A DNA stretch of 64,000 nucleotides, taken from contig OZ026839.1 of assembly GCA_964023205.1 (NCBI GenBank), positions 19,560,386-19,624,385 on the forward strand, read 5' to 3'. Source of the stretch: Lutraria lutraria. Lineage: Eukaryota; Mollusca; Bivalvia; Venerida; Mactridae. Positions 58,901 through 61,747 of the stretch are shown piece after piece (within the stretch, counting starts at the first letter, position 1; every line of letters starts with the position of its first letter). Position numbers and translations under genes: made by a program. A model generated the notes under the pieces. That model was not told the origin of the DNA, did no database searches, and worked only from the letters and a program-made list of their open reading frames with translations.

Positions 58901-60392
58901 TGTCTTGAATACTCTTCAATTTTGGAGGTATCGAAAATGGGTCAATTTTGCGTAATGGCGGTCACTGATCACAATGTTTGTTTATAGGTCTGTTATTCGT
59001 TATTTTGTGAACAAATTGACCATAAGTGCATTGAAATTACGAGCAATAAATTGATTTTTAAGAAATAAAAGCAAGTTACGCATTTATTTGTGTTTGTTCC
59101 AAATAAGGCGTTTTTAAATGCTTAAAGACATTGAACCAGGAATGCGAGGCATGTGACTAAGACCCAGCAGTCCTGTATATTCCACAGTAGGGAGTCCAAT
59201 AAAACTGACAGGGTCATTGATAGACTAGCTTCTAATTACATAATCAGTCACTTTTTATGGCTAATATATAGTTACTGTGTAGATACTTAAATTGATTCAA
59301 TGTTTAATTAAAAATATAAATTATAACTTCTTTTAAAGTATGTTTATATTAAATGAAAAATATTAAGAATAAGACAGCTCATTTAATATGATTAAAGAAA
59401 TTAATTACTCAAATAAATGCTCAATGCTTCAAACACATTAGCAAATATATGTATCTCACACCAATTAGTTAGGTCTGGTTGATTTTGATAAATTAAATGT
59501 CCATTTTGTAAAATTAATACAAACGTATCCTAACACCTTTTATACCTGTTTAATATTTCTAACCAATATATTGTCTCAATTTATATTGTATAAACCAAGG
59601 GAAAACATAGTCAGATTATAATAGTTTTCTTGCAAAAAATAATTTCATGTATAAATAGAATTATTTGATTTAGAAATAGAAGAAGCATTCAGTAGCATTT
59701 TTCATGTATTAACTGTTTTACATAATCTGGTAATTAAAGGACAACATTCATTAATTACACAAAATGCTTGTAAAAAACAACAGAAAGTTATCCATAAACT
59801 AATTATCACTAAAAATCAATAGAATTTATGACCCTCTTATATGCATGACTAGGTGTCAAGTCTACAGACACTTAACTGACCGTGAAAAGACAGGATTAAT
59901 CCCATTAGGGGCAATAAAACAATTAAGAGATTAGACCTCATGTGGATTTGGGGGGGGGGGGGGTCACTTATATAGTAGCTGTTCAATGTCTTTAAGGTAT
60001 CGAAAACCCGTCAAACAATGATAAGCATATAAGAAATTTGCCAACTAAGATGGCTGCCAAGGGAGGTAAATATTGTAGATATGGGGACTATATTCTAACG
60101 TAATTTGTTTCTGCATGTAAATATGAAGTTCTTTGTTAATTCCAAAGACCTATACTACATGTATACTACATGTATGGTATGTATACTCGTATGGTATAGG
60201 TCTTTGTTAATTCTATTATTGAATGCATTTGTGGATTTTTGATAAAATTGTCCGAAATGACCATATCCGAATAACTGAGAGTAAAAACTGTCAAAGGAGT
60301 TATCGTTGAATAAAACGCACAACTCATTAACAACTTGCCTGAGCTAAATTTTTATTCTTGATGGCTGCAATGCCTGCTCCTCTTCGTCTCAT
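16065..60392 (-). CDS. SNF8: SNF8 (VPS22/EAP30), ESCRT-II subunit, eight coding exons
   Basis: SNF8 pairs with VPS36 and two VPS25 subunits to form ESCRT-II, which sorts ubiquitinated membrane proteins into multivesicular endosomes. Coding exons in order: 60392-60339, 47887-47837, 37303-37165, 32318-32214, 26966-26894, 25974-25833, 22055-21981, 16172-16065. Joined they total 747 nt (248 residues plus stop), close to the ~258 of vertebrate SNF8. All phases match: codons split at exons 3/4 (Ser), 4/5 (Gly) and 5/6 (Asn); the other junctions are phase 0. Conserved blocks follow family order: basic [14 protein letters not shown] start, [77 protein letters not shown]. Introns have AG acceptors and GT donors except intron 1 (GC). 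The C-terminus is about ten residues shorter than in vertebrates. The identification comes from remembered family sequence. Confidence 0.95.
16800..17340. other. SNF8 intron 7 segment without recognised feature
   Basis: Contains only a 19-bp palindrome-like word (ACGTAGATTAAATCTACGT near 16820). No exon or element supported. Confidence 0.35.
17341..18707 (+). repeat. Tandem-repeat element, family F (~145-bp unit, ~8 copies)
   Basis: From about 17448 to 18628 a ~145-bp unit repeats eight times ('AAGTTATCATCCGGAAACC', 'CAGTGACCTAGATATTTGAC', 'CACTCTAGGTTATCCCCTAA'). It is followed by a GGACGGACGGAGGGACGGAC run and an end TATAGTCCCC...GGGGACTA that can fold. The left edge has AAGTCCCCGGCC. The plan (minisatellite core between short folding ends, no ORF) matches non-autonomous rolling-circle-like elements of molluscs; that is an inference. 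Confidence 0.85.
19092..21339. mobile_element. 2.25-kb element with ~600-bp inverted ends and 8-bp TSD
   Basis: The arms 19092-~19680 and ~20710-21339 are near-identical reverse complements starting CATAGGAGCTCGAAGTCAGG. The exact 8-bp duplication ATCAACAC flanks the element (19084-19091, 21340-21347). The ~1-kb centre is very AT-rich with no ORF. An 8-bp TSD fits hAT (also P or Merlin). This is a non-autonomous, foldback-type copy in SNF8 intron 7. Confidence 0.88.
21348..21980. other. SNF8 intron 7 segment without recognised feature
   Basis: Unremarkable AT-rich intron between the foldback element and exon 7. Confidence 0.35.
21981..22055 (-). CDS. SNF8: SNF8 exon 7
   Basis: 75 nt, 25 codons: [20 protein letters not shown] then ANRAL, the second winged-helix domain. 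Acceptor CATTACAG, donor TTG/GTAATT. Confidence 0.92.
22852..23335. mobile_element. 484-bp MITE with TTAA duplication
   Basis: The ends are inverted repeats beginning GGTGGAACCAAACGATTGAA and extending ~70 bp with mismatches. TTAA flanks both sides (22848-22851, 23336-23339), which points to piggyBac or Kolobok type. No ORF. Confidence 0.85.
23492..23586. repeat. Repeat shared with 8993-9080
   Basis: Near-exact match (AATGTTTGAATACCTCATGG ... TTCGTTACAGTATA). Here it lies next to the Tc1-like fragment. Confidence 0.65.
23579..23951 (+). pseudogene. Possible Tc1-like transposon 5' fragment
   Basis: A short reading frame from 23838 begins [20 protein letters not shown], resembling the N-terminal helix-turn-helix start of Tc1-type transposases (pattern RARAVGxxQxG). 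The match ends after ~24 residues at CAG/GTACGTG, then a family B repeat begins. The upstream stretch from CAGTATAGTCA may be the terminal repeat. Short, so tentative. Confidence 0.4.
23952..25537 (+). repeat. Hairpin-ended tandem-repeat element, family B, complete
   Basis: Runs from AACAAGAGGGCCATGATGGC to GCTCTGGTGAGCTAAAAA. About seven ~160-bp units ('GCCAATTTTGACCC', 'CTTGGTAGAGGTCCACTAGA', 'AGCTCTAGGCCTTG'). Two unit types alternate for three rounds: one with AAACCCCAGGGCAGGG, one with GTGACCCCCGGGGCGGGG. That is a ~320-bp higher-order repeat. Ends fold as GGGCCATGATGGCCC and AGCTCACC...GGTGAGCT-like hairpins. Confidence 0.85.
25833..25974 (-). CDS. SNF8: SNF8 exon 6
   Basis: 142 nt encoding [20 protein letters not shown] and onward to [11 protein letters not shown]. 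This is the rest of winged-helix 1 and the linker. Acceptor TTATTTTCAG, donor CAG/GTGAGT. A family B repeat begins 16 bases upstream of the exon (at 25991). Confidence 0.96.
25991..26427 (+). repeat. Hairpin-ended repeat, family B variant, beside SNF8 exon 6
   Basis: Complete short copy: AACAAGGGGGCCATGATGGC to GTGCCAGGTGAGCTAAAAA. It starts 16 bases from SNF8 exon 6, so in the minus-strand transcript it ends almost at the 3' splice site. Confidence 0.8.
26894..26966 (-). CDS. SNF8: SNF8 exon 5
   Basis: 73 nt encoding [23 protein letters not shown] with split codons on both sides. This is the start of the first winged-helix domain. Acceptor TATTACAG, donor GCAA/GTAAGT. Confidence 0.92.
27388..28358 (+). 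repeat. Hairpin-ended element, family A
   Basis: Family A copy with a slightly damaged 5' end (GGTGGCCCTATATCGCTCAC after an A-run) and ~145-bp units. It ends TCACTTTGTGACATGTGAG and abuts the next element with no spacer. Confidence 0.8.
28359..29232 (+). repeat. Hairpin-ended element, family C, complete
   Basis: Starts AACAAGAGGGCCAAGATGGC. Units contain 'CAAGGGCCCATAACTCTTGA', 'GCGCTAGAGTGTAAACAAGC' and 'AACTTGTCCAAGATCTTTTG'. It ends with the hairpin AGCTCACC TGATGAATCA GGTGAGCT and AAAAA. It serves as the reference for the split copy at 6406/8802. Confidence 0.85.
29548..30322 (+). repeat. Hairpin-ended element, family A, 3'-truncated
   Basis: Starts AACAAGAGGGCCAAGAAGGC. Four to five A units follow, then the similarity stops near AATTTGACAATGTTTG without a 3' hairpin. 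Confidence 0.75.
30840..31135 (+). mobile_element. tRNA-derived SINE, nearly complete
   Basis: The head has a Pol III A box (CGGCTAGCTCAGTGGTTAGAGC) split here for reading as TAGCTCAGTGGTTAGAGC, and a B box (GTGAGTTCGAACCC). The body is ~200 bp and contains 'CCCGCCACGATATGACTGAA' and 'TGTTGAAAATGGCGTTAAAC'. It ends in a CAAACAAGAAAC tail. The body segment is of the conserved-domain type seen in molluscan SINE families (recalled, not searched). Confidence 0.8.
31620..31830. repeat. Degenerate GGGAT/ATCCC repeat patch
   Basis: Many short repeats of 'TCCCAGTTGGGATTTTGAAA' type, with both GGGATT and ATCCC words, so it can fold locally. No coding content. Confidence 0.5.
32214..32318 (-). CDS. 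SNF8: SNF8 exon 4
   Basis: 105 nt encoding [20 protein letters not shown] then [14 protein letters not shown], the most conserved SNF8 segment. Acceptor ATATTTTAG, donor GGTG/GTATGT. It begins in phase 1 and ends in phase 1. Confidence 0.95.
32512..33170 (+). repeat. Tandem-repeat element, family E
   Basis: Starts AACAAGAAACGCGGCAAAGC; ~143-bp units contain 'AACTGATTTTCTATTTTTAG', 'AACAGTGACCTTGACC' and 'CCCAAATACAATTCCAAGC'. It ends with GACCGGACACCGCCAGCCCG. A fuller copy lies at 49133-49252/53101-53858. Confidence 0.75.
33260..34153. mobile_element. 894-bp hAT-like MITE with 8-bp TSD
   Basis: Inverted ends TAGGGCTGTCCCGATA; exact 8-bp duplication AATAGTAC (33252-33259, 34154-34161). The subterminal regions are crowded with GATACG/CGATAC words on both sides. 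No transposase. TAGGG-type ends with an 8-bp TSD are typical of hAT. Confidence 0.9.
34344..36110 (+). repeat. Hairpin-ended element, family A, with MITE inserted
   Basis: Starts AACAAGAGGGCCAAAATGGC and ends CTTTGTGACATGTGAGCTAA. The 505-bp MITE copy 2 interrupts the first unit at CCTACACATAAA, so the MITE arrived later. The open frames across these units are products of the tandem repeat, not genes. Confidence 0.85.
34476..34981. mobile_element. 506-bp MITE with 7-bp TSD, copy 2
   Basis: Inverse-orientation copy of 11569-12073 with the same CAAGGACTTATATACATACA ends. The exact 7-bp duplication ACATAAA flanks it (34469-34475, 34982-34988). Nested in a family A unit. Confidence 0.92.
36228..37108 (+). 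repeat. Hairpin-ended repeat, family D, with internal insertion
   Basis: Starts AACAAGAAATGTGTCACAGA with a GTGTCACAGACAC hairpin followed by GCATGCCCC, and ends ACGGGGGGCATAAAAAA. Units contain 'CACAGAAGCATTACAAG' and 'GGCAATAACTCTGCCAAAA'. It is interrupted near 36668-36864 by other repeat DNA. Confidence 0.7.
36742..36864 (+). repeat. Family B fragment inside family D
   Basis: AACAAGAGGGCCATGATGGC followed by part of one B unit. Truncated at the right without its 3' hairpin. Confidence 0.6.
37165..37303 (-). CDS. SNF8: SNF8 exon 3
   Basis: 139 nt, beginning [20 protein letters not shown] and ending GVDPLA plus one base. This is the N-terminal helical part of SNF8. Acceptor TTGTGTTGTAG, donor CCT/GTAAGA. 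Reading on through the donor adds a spurious tail, which explains the longer open frame here. Confidence 0.95.
37400..38400. other. SNF8 intron 2 segment without supported gene
   Basis: Contains three short direct repeats of the type CCAGAAGGGCATA (37410, 37539, 37577) and an open minus-strand frame of 60 residues with no family match and no splice support. Otherwise AT-rich. Confidence 0.35.
38410..38586 (+). repeat. Family A fragment (5' end only)
   Basis: AACAAGAGGGCCAAGATGGC and about one unit, then unrelated intron sequence. Confidence 0.7.
38962..39853 (+). repeat. Hairpin-ended element, family B, complete
   Basis: AACAAGAGGGCCATGATGGC to CATGAGCACTGGTGAGCTAA, with four to five ~160-bp B units. 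Confidence 0.8.
40096..40698 (+). pseudogene. HARBI1-like transposase, truncated, one in-frame stop
   Basis: A DDE nuclease of the PIF/Harbinger family. The readable frame starts [20 protein letters not shown] and runs through [18 protein letters not shown] and [12 protein letters not shown], where TGA at 40315-40317 replaces the usual glycine codon before DSYR. It continues in the same frame through [20 protein letters not shown], the first catalytic block [20 protein letters not shown], and the second block [19 protein letters not shown]. It ends [11 protein letters not shown] at 40698. The final ~100 residues with the last acidic catalytic residue are absent. An ATG at 40077 is in another frame, suggesting a frameshift near the start. 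Confidence 0.9.
40685..40743 (-). pseudogene. Possible N-terminus of Harbinger Myb-like protein
   Basis: Immediately after the transposase breakpoint, the minus strand reads [20 protein letters not shown] from 40743. A basic start of this kind is common in the second (Myb/SANT) Harbinger protein, which is often encoded divergently or convergently to the nuclease. Only ~20 residues remain, so the call is tentative. Confidence 0.35.
41551..41720 (+). repeat. Possible pogo-like element end
   Basis: Starts CAGTAAAACCTTGATTATCC, the kind of terminus seen in pogo/Tigger elements. ATTATCCGAA-type words follow at 41573, 41579, 41597 and beyond. The matching right end was not located with confidence; ATTATTCGAAAACATGG near 42420 is a weak candidate. 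Confidence 0.45.
41873..42420. other. AT-rich segment, possibly pogo-like element interior
   Basis: No coding or RNA signal. May belong to the element starting at 41551. Confidence 0.3.
42428..42590 (+). repeat. Family A-like fragment
   Basis: A single diverged unit with the 3' terminus (TGATCACAACCACTCATCAT, then GTTACTATGTGACAGATGAG). Low similarity, so age or a subfamily is likely. Confidence 0.5.
43216..43531. mobile_element. 316-bp MITE, TA-flanked
   Basis: Inverted ends CATAGTTCCCACATCTACAA continuing TATTTACCTCCC. TA stands on both sides (43214-43215, 43532-43533). A related, longer element spans 57921-60091. Confidence 0.85.
44080..45234 (+). repeat. Hairpin-ended element, family A, complete
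   Basis: AACAAGAGGGCCAAGATGGC to CTTTGTGACATGTGAGCTAA with seven units spaced ~145 bp (TGACCTAGTTTTTGACC-type motif at 44158, 44302, 44448, 44594, 44739, 44885, 45027). It is the cleanest copy for measuring the unit. Confidence 0.88.
45235..45760. other. SNF8 intron 2 segment without recognised feature
   Basis: AT-rich, no supported feature. Confidence 0.35.
45768..45838 (-). repeat. tRNA-like SINE head, minus strand
   Basis: On the minus strand GTCCAACTGGCTCATTTGAT and AGAGCC give an A-box-like segment, and AGTGGTTCAAGCAC a B-box-like segment at tRNA spacing. The acceptor stem does not close, so it is a decayed tRNA-derived repeat. Confidence 0.5.
46486..46550. mobile_element. 65-bp miniature of the 9-bp-TSD element
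   Basis: Starts TAAACTGGTTCCCAGTCCAT and ends GTCAACGGGAACCAGTTTA, so both ends of the 8822-11428 element are present with almost nothing between. The flanks ATACGAGGC (46477-46485) and GTATGAGGC (46551-46559) look like a 9-bp duplication with two differences. Confidence 0.7.
46640..47105. other. SNF8 intron 2 segment without recognised feature
   Basis: No exon, RNA or repeat signal supported. Confidence 0.3.
47106..47820 (+). repeat. Hairpin-ended element, family B, beside SNF8 exon 2
   Basis: AACAAGAGGGCCATGATGGC to TTGTGCTCTGGTGAGCTAAA. It ends ~17-22 bases from the last base of SNF8 exon 2, so in the transcript it begins just after the 5' splice site. Confidence 0.85.
47837..47887 (-). 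CDS. SNF8: SNF8 exon 2
   Basis: 51 nt, 17 codons ([17 protein letters not shown]), matching AKYKERGTVLAEDQL of the family. Acceptor TTTTTGCAG, donor CAG/GTATTT. A family B repeat ends only ~17-22 bases beyond the donor. Confidence 0.9.
47888..49130. other. SNF8 intron 1 segment without supported gene
   Basis: Includes a GC-richer patch at 48230-48340 with an open minus-strand frame ([20 protein letters not shown]) lacking family match or splice signals. Around 48890-49040 there are repeated TCGCTTGCTTGC/CACTCGCTTACT words. Confidence 0.35.
49133..49252 (+). repeat. Family E element, left part
   Basis: One family E unit (AACTGATTTTCTATTTTTAG, AACAGTGACCATGACC) ending ACAATTCCAAGCT. The element resumes at 53101 after the LINE insertion. 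Confidence 0.75.
49447..50327 (+). pseudogene. LINE ORF1 protein, frameshifted, two zinc knuckles
   Basis: Begins [20 protein letters not shown]. The first frame runs to 49713. Sequence in a second frame ([20 protein letters not shown], then [18 protein letters not shown]) continues the protein, and a third from 49893 encodes the nucleic-acid-binding end. Two CCHC knuckles of spacing C-x2-C-x4-H-x4-C are intact: [14 protein letters not shown] and [15 protein letters not shown] long hydrophilic, serine- and arginine-rich tail ends at 50327. This is the RNA-binding ORF1 product of a non-LTR retrotransposon. Two frame breaks make it inactive. Confidence 0.85.
50414..51850 (+). repeat. Chimeric hairpin-ended element: family A left, family B right
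   Basis: From AACAAGAGGGCCAAGATGGC to about 51040 the units are family A; from GGTCCACTAGACAATG at ~51048 to GCTCTGGTGAGCTAAAAA they are family B. The join lies in ATCTACAGTGTCTACAGGTC. Both terminal hairpins are present, so the chimera is a complete element. Confidence 0.85.
51860..52373 (+). pseudogene. LINE ORF2 C-terminal end
   Basis: Readable in one frame through [20 protein letters not shown], then [20 protein letters not shown] and [12 protein letters not shown], the zinc-ribbon-like (zf-RVT) tail C-x2-C...H...C found after LINE reverse transcriptases. A stop (TAG at 52089-52091) interrupts before the frame resumes from 52109 to the final stop at 52370-52372. The endonuclease and reverse transcriptase domains are absent. 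Confidence 0.8.
52443..52800 (+). repeat. Tandem repeat in LINE 3' UTR (~50-60 bp, seven units)
   Basis: Seven copies of a unit containing TATCTTGATATTGTTAAAAC and TTTTTTCTCTGTAAACACAT. Located between the ORF2 stop and the poly(A), so part of the LINE 3' UTR or an expansion in it. Confidence 0.85.
52912..52959 (+). terminator. First LINE poly(A) signal and tract
   Basis: AATAAA at 52912-52917 is followed 14 bases later by 28 consecutive A (52932-52959). Confidence 0.85.
52960..53084 (+). other. Probable 3'-transduced segment
   Basis: About 125 bp with no LINE features lies between two A-tracts. It has its own AATAAA at 53056-53061, 24 bases before the second A-tract (53085-53100). Read as source-locus flank carried along by a read-through LINE transcript. 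Confidence 0.65.
53101..53858 (+). repeat. Family E element, right part
   Basis: Continues the unit broken at 49252. Four more ~143-bp units follow, each with CTGATTTTCTATTTTTAG and one or more TGACCTTGACC words. It ends GACCGGACACCGCCTG, CCGCCCGCCCGCC and a TATCTGGGGGTATAAT terminus. Confidence 0.8.
53859..54550. other. SNF8 intron 1 segment without recognised feature
   Basis: AT-rich, no supported exon or repeat. Confidence 0.35.
54555..54870 (+). repeat. Family A fragment
   Basis: Parts of three A units up to GCGAAAATTGAGCTAAAAAG and AAGTTTGACGAC. Both termini are missing. Confidence 0.7.
54885..55225 (+). pseudogene. Ty3/gypsy integrase fragment
   Basis: Pieces of the integrase core are readable in shifting frames: an [16 protein letters not shown] block (first catalytic aspartate), an [14 protein letters not shown] block (second aspartate) and a [19 protein letters not shown] block (catalytic glutamate). 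These give the D-D-35-E plan of retroelement integrases. Two or more frameshifts and stops are present. The rest of pol and gag are absent; a 3' LTR follows after ~80 bp. Confidence 0.85.
55305..55570 (+). repeat. Candidate gypsy 3' LTR
   Basis: Starts TGTTACAGTATTGTATTAGA just after a purine-rich tract (AAATAAAGGAGA) and ends near ATAACAATACAACA, so it has TG...CA boundaries. It contains a TATA-like TATAAATA (55439-55446) and an AATAAA (55496-55501). The first ~60 bases and the purine tract form a 69-bp near-perfect hairpin (55293-55361). No 5' LTR is present in the window, so the boundaries are inferred. Confidence 0.6.
56098..57113. repeat. Large inverted duplication, left arm (~1 kb)
   Basis: Matches in inverse orientation ~58158-59122 and on to 59996-60030 at high identity over most of its length. 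Landmarks: TTGTTTGACGGGTTTTTGAT at the outer side, CCATTTTCGATACCTCCAAA in the middle, GTACGTATCGAATACATGTC at the inner side. Short open frames in both arms are mirror copies of each other and not genes. Confidence 0.85.
57114..57920. other. Spacer between inverted arms
   Basis: AT-rich spacer with no supported coding content; includes short matches to neither arm. Confidence 0.4.
58158..59122. repeat. Large inverted duplication, right arm
   Basis: Inverse copy of 56098-57113. The arm is interrupted at 59126 by a TTAA-flanked element and resumes at 59996 with GGTATCGAAAACCCGTCAAA. Confidence 0.85.
59126..59991. mobile_element. 866-bp TTAA-flanked element
   Basis: Ends AGACATTGAAC and GTTCAATGTCT with TTAA on both sides (59122-59125, 59992-59995). 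It splits the right arm of the inverted duplication. It contains a run of 14 G (59950-59963). Parts match 7395-7722 in inverse orientation. No ORF. A TTAA target suggests piggyBac or Kolobok type. Confidence 0.8.
60143..60205. mobile_element. 63-bp palindromic micro-insertion
   Basis: AAAGACCTATAC at one end and GTATAGGTCTTT at the other, with TACATGTATAC-type words between. The same TTTGTTAATTC occurs on both sides (60132-60142, 60203-60213), overlapping the end. It resembles the other ends-only elements in build, but no full-length relative was found in the window. Confidence 0.55.
60339..60392 (-). CDS. SNF8: SNF8 exon 1 (start codon)
   Basis: 54 nt, 18 codons, encoding [18 protein letters not shown], matching the glycine/lysine-rich SNF8 start. 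The exon ends CAG followed by GCAAGT. A GC donor keeps phase 0 into exon 2; the nearest GT four bases later would break the frame. The upstream UTR is read to at least ~60480. Confidence 0.85.
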
Positions 60393-61580
60393 TTTTGGTA
60401 AAAATCACCAAAATAGTTTTGCTCGCGATACTCTATTCAATACGTGATGCAGCAATACCTGAGGTATAATACCAATAAATTATCAGATTGGTTGTCTCCC
60501 CTGAATCCCCTCTATACGAATCGATTACGAATTGGTTAGGTTACGAATTGAAGGCAACCCGAATCAACATGGCTATCGTGGCTGCATGAATACCACAATG
60601 TCCTAGACGCTTTAGATGCTGTGAGGGGGCATGAGATCAACACGAACACAAGATTTTGTGTGTATAAATGTTCTAAGGATTTCGGCAATACAAGTAGATA
60701 TATACTTATATTTGAACTATAGATAATAAAAAATTAATCAGTGCATAATCAGCCTGAAAAAATATGGTACCAGTAAATATTTTTTTAGAAAGATTGCCTA
60801 AGTAGGTAGTACAAACATGGGCGTAATAAAACTATCAATCAAAATTGATGTTTGAAAAACTCGACAGCTTTAGTTTAAATGATAATGTAAAATTTATGCA
60901 TGTGTTATTGGTAGGTAATAAGTTTTACTCGCTACAAAATTAGCAATTTGTCGGAAATGTAACTGTCATGCGTGCTATTACATATAGGTAATAACTGAAA
61001 TTGCTTATCCCTGTTATCTATGTCTCTGGTTGGAGACCCAAAAAATTGGACAACCCAAAATTCGGACAATACGGGTCAATACCCCAGCTGCTTGTTTTAT
61101 ATTTCTTTTTTTAATAATATGTTTATTATCAATCGGGTATTTTATACAGTAAATATCTAATAGCTGTATTTGTGATTGACAACCTAGAATTTCAAAATGA
61201 TAACATTTGAAATAGTCTTACTGAACAGTGTTTTTACAGATATTTTGTGACTTTAAAAATTGAGTAATCACAACTCCTTTGGACAAGGGGTTTCCATTGA
61301 TTGGGAGAGGCATATAATTTCGTCATTCCGTTCGAAAAGTTCAACATTTCTTCCTTCGTGGGCATTGTCATCTTACAGTGACAGCTCTTGACCTTTTTAT
61401 ATGTTAAAAACTACTTAATGTCATAGAGTTTAATTGTATGATTGCTTTTCTGCATACACATACTAGTCATAGATATTGATTAAGTATCCTATCATTTTGC
61501 TGTTTTAATGATGTATTTGTTTATTTTCATTGATATATAAATGACAACATATATGTATAAGAACCATTTTATTTTAACAG
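60393..61580. promoter_or_regulatory. Region between two head-to-head genes
   Basis: Separates the SNF8 start (minus) from the first visible exon of the CARF-like gene (plus). It contains the SNF8 5' UTR and promoter and perhaps the first exon of the other gene. Less AT-rich at 60430-60660 with ATGGCTATCGTGGC. No TATA box stands out. A shared promoter is inferred only from orientation. Confidence 0.4.
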
Positions 61581-61747
61581 ACATACATTCAGCAAAGGAA
61601 GTTTACTGGGAAGACCAGTCTTCTGTAAAATATGGACGCCAGGAATTTACTGGTGTGCCTTTTGTTGTCATTGGCAACAAAAGGTTTGATTGTCAGTTTG
61701 GAACAGACAGAAATAAAAAGAGCAAAGAAGAAAAAAAGAGATATAAG
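61581..61747 (+). CDS. CARF-like exon (first visible)
   Basis: 167 nt. Encodes IHSAKEVYWEDQSSVKYGRQ, then EFTGVPFVVIGNKRFDCQFG, TDRNKKSKEEKKRYK. It enters with two bases of a split codon and ends at a codon boundary. The upstream ATG at 61541 would be in frame but lies in the intron before a good acceptor. Confidence 0.75.

Larger units (their letters stand above)
57921..60091. mobile_element. 2.2-kb relative of the TA-flanked MITE
   Basis: Left end CATAGTTCCCACATCTACAA plus TATTTACCTCCC; the right end is its imperfect inverse (GGGAGGTAAATATTGTAGAT then ATGGGGACTAT). The left part also resembles the 316-bp MITE at 43216 internally (CCTGATGTGCTTATGG, AGTTGTTTAATAACC). It contains the right arm of the inverted duplication and a nested TTAA element. 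Confidence 0.65.
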
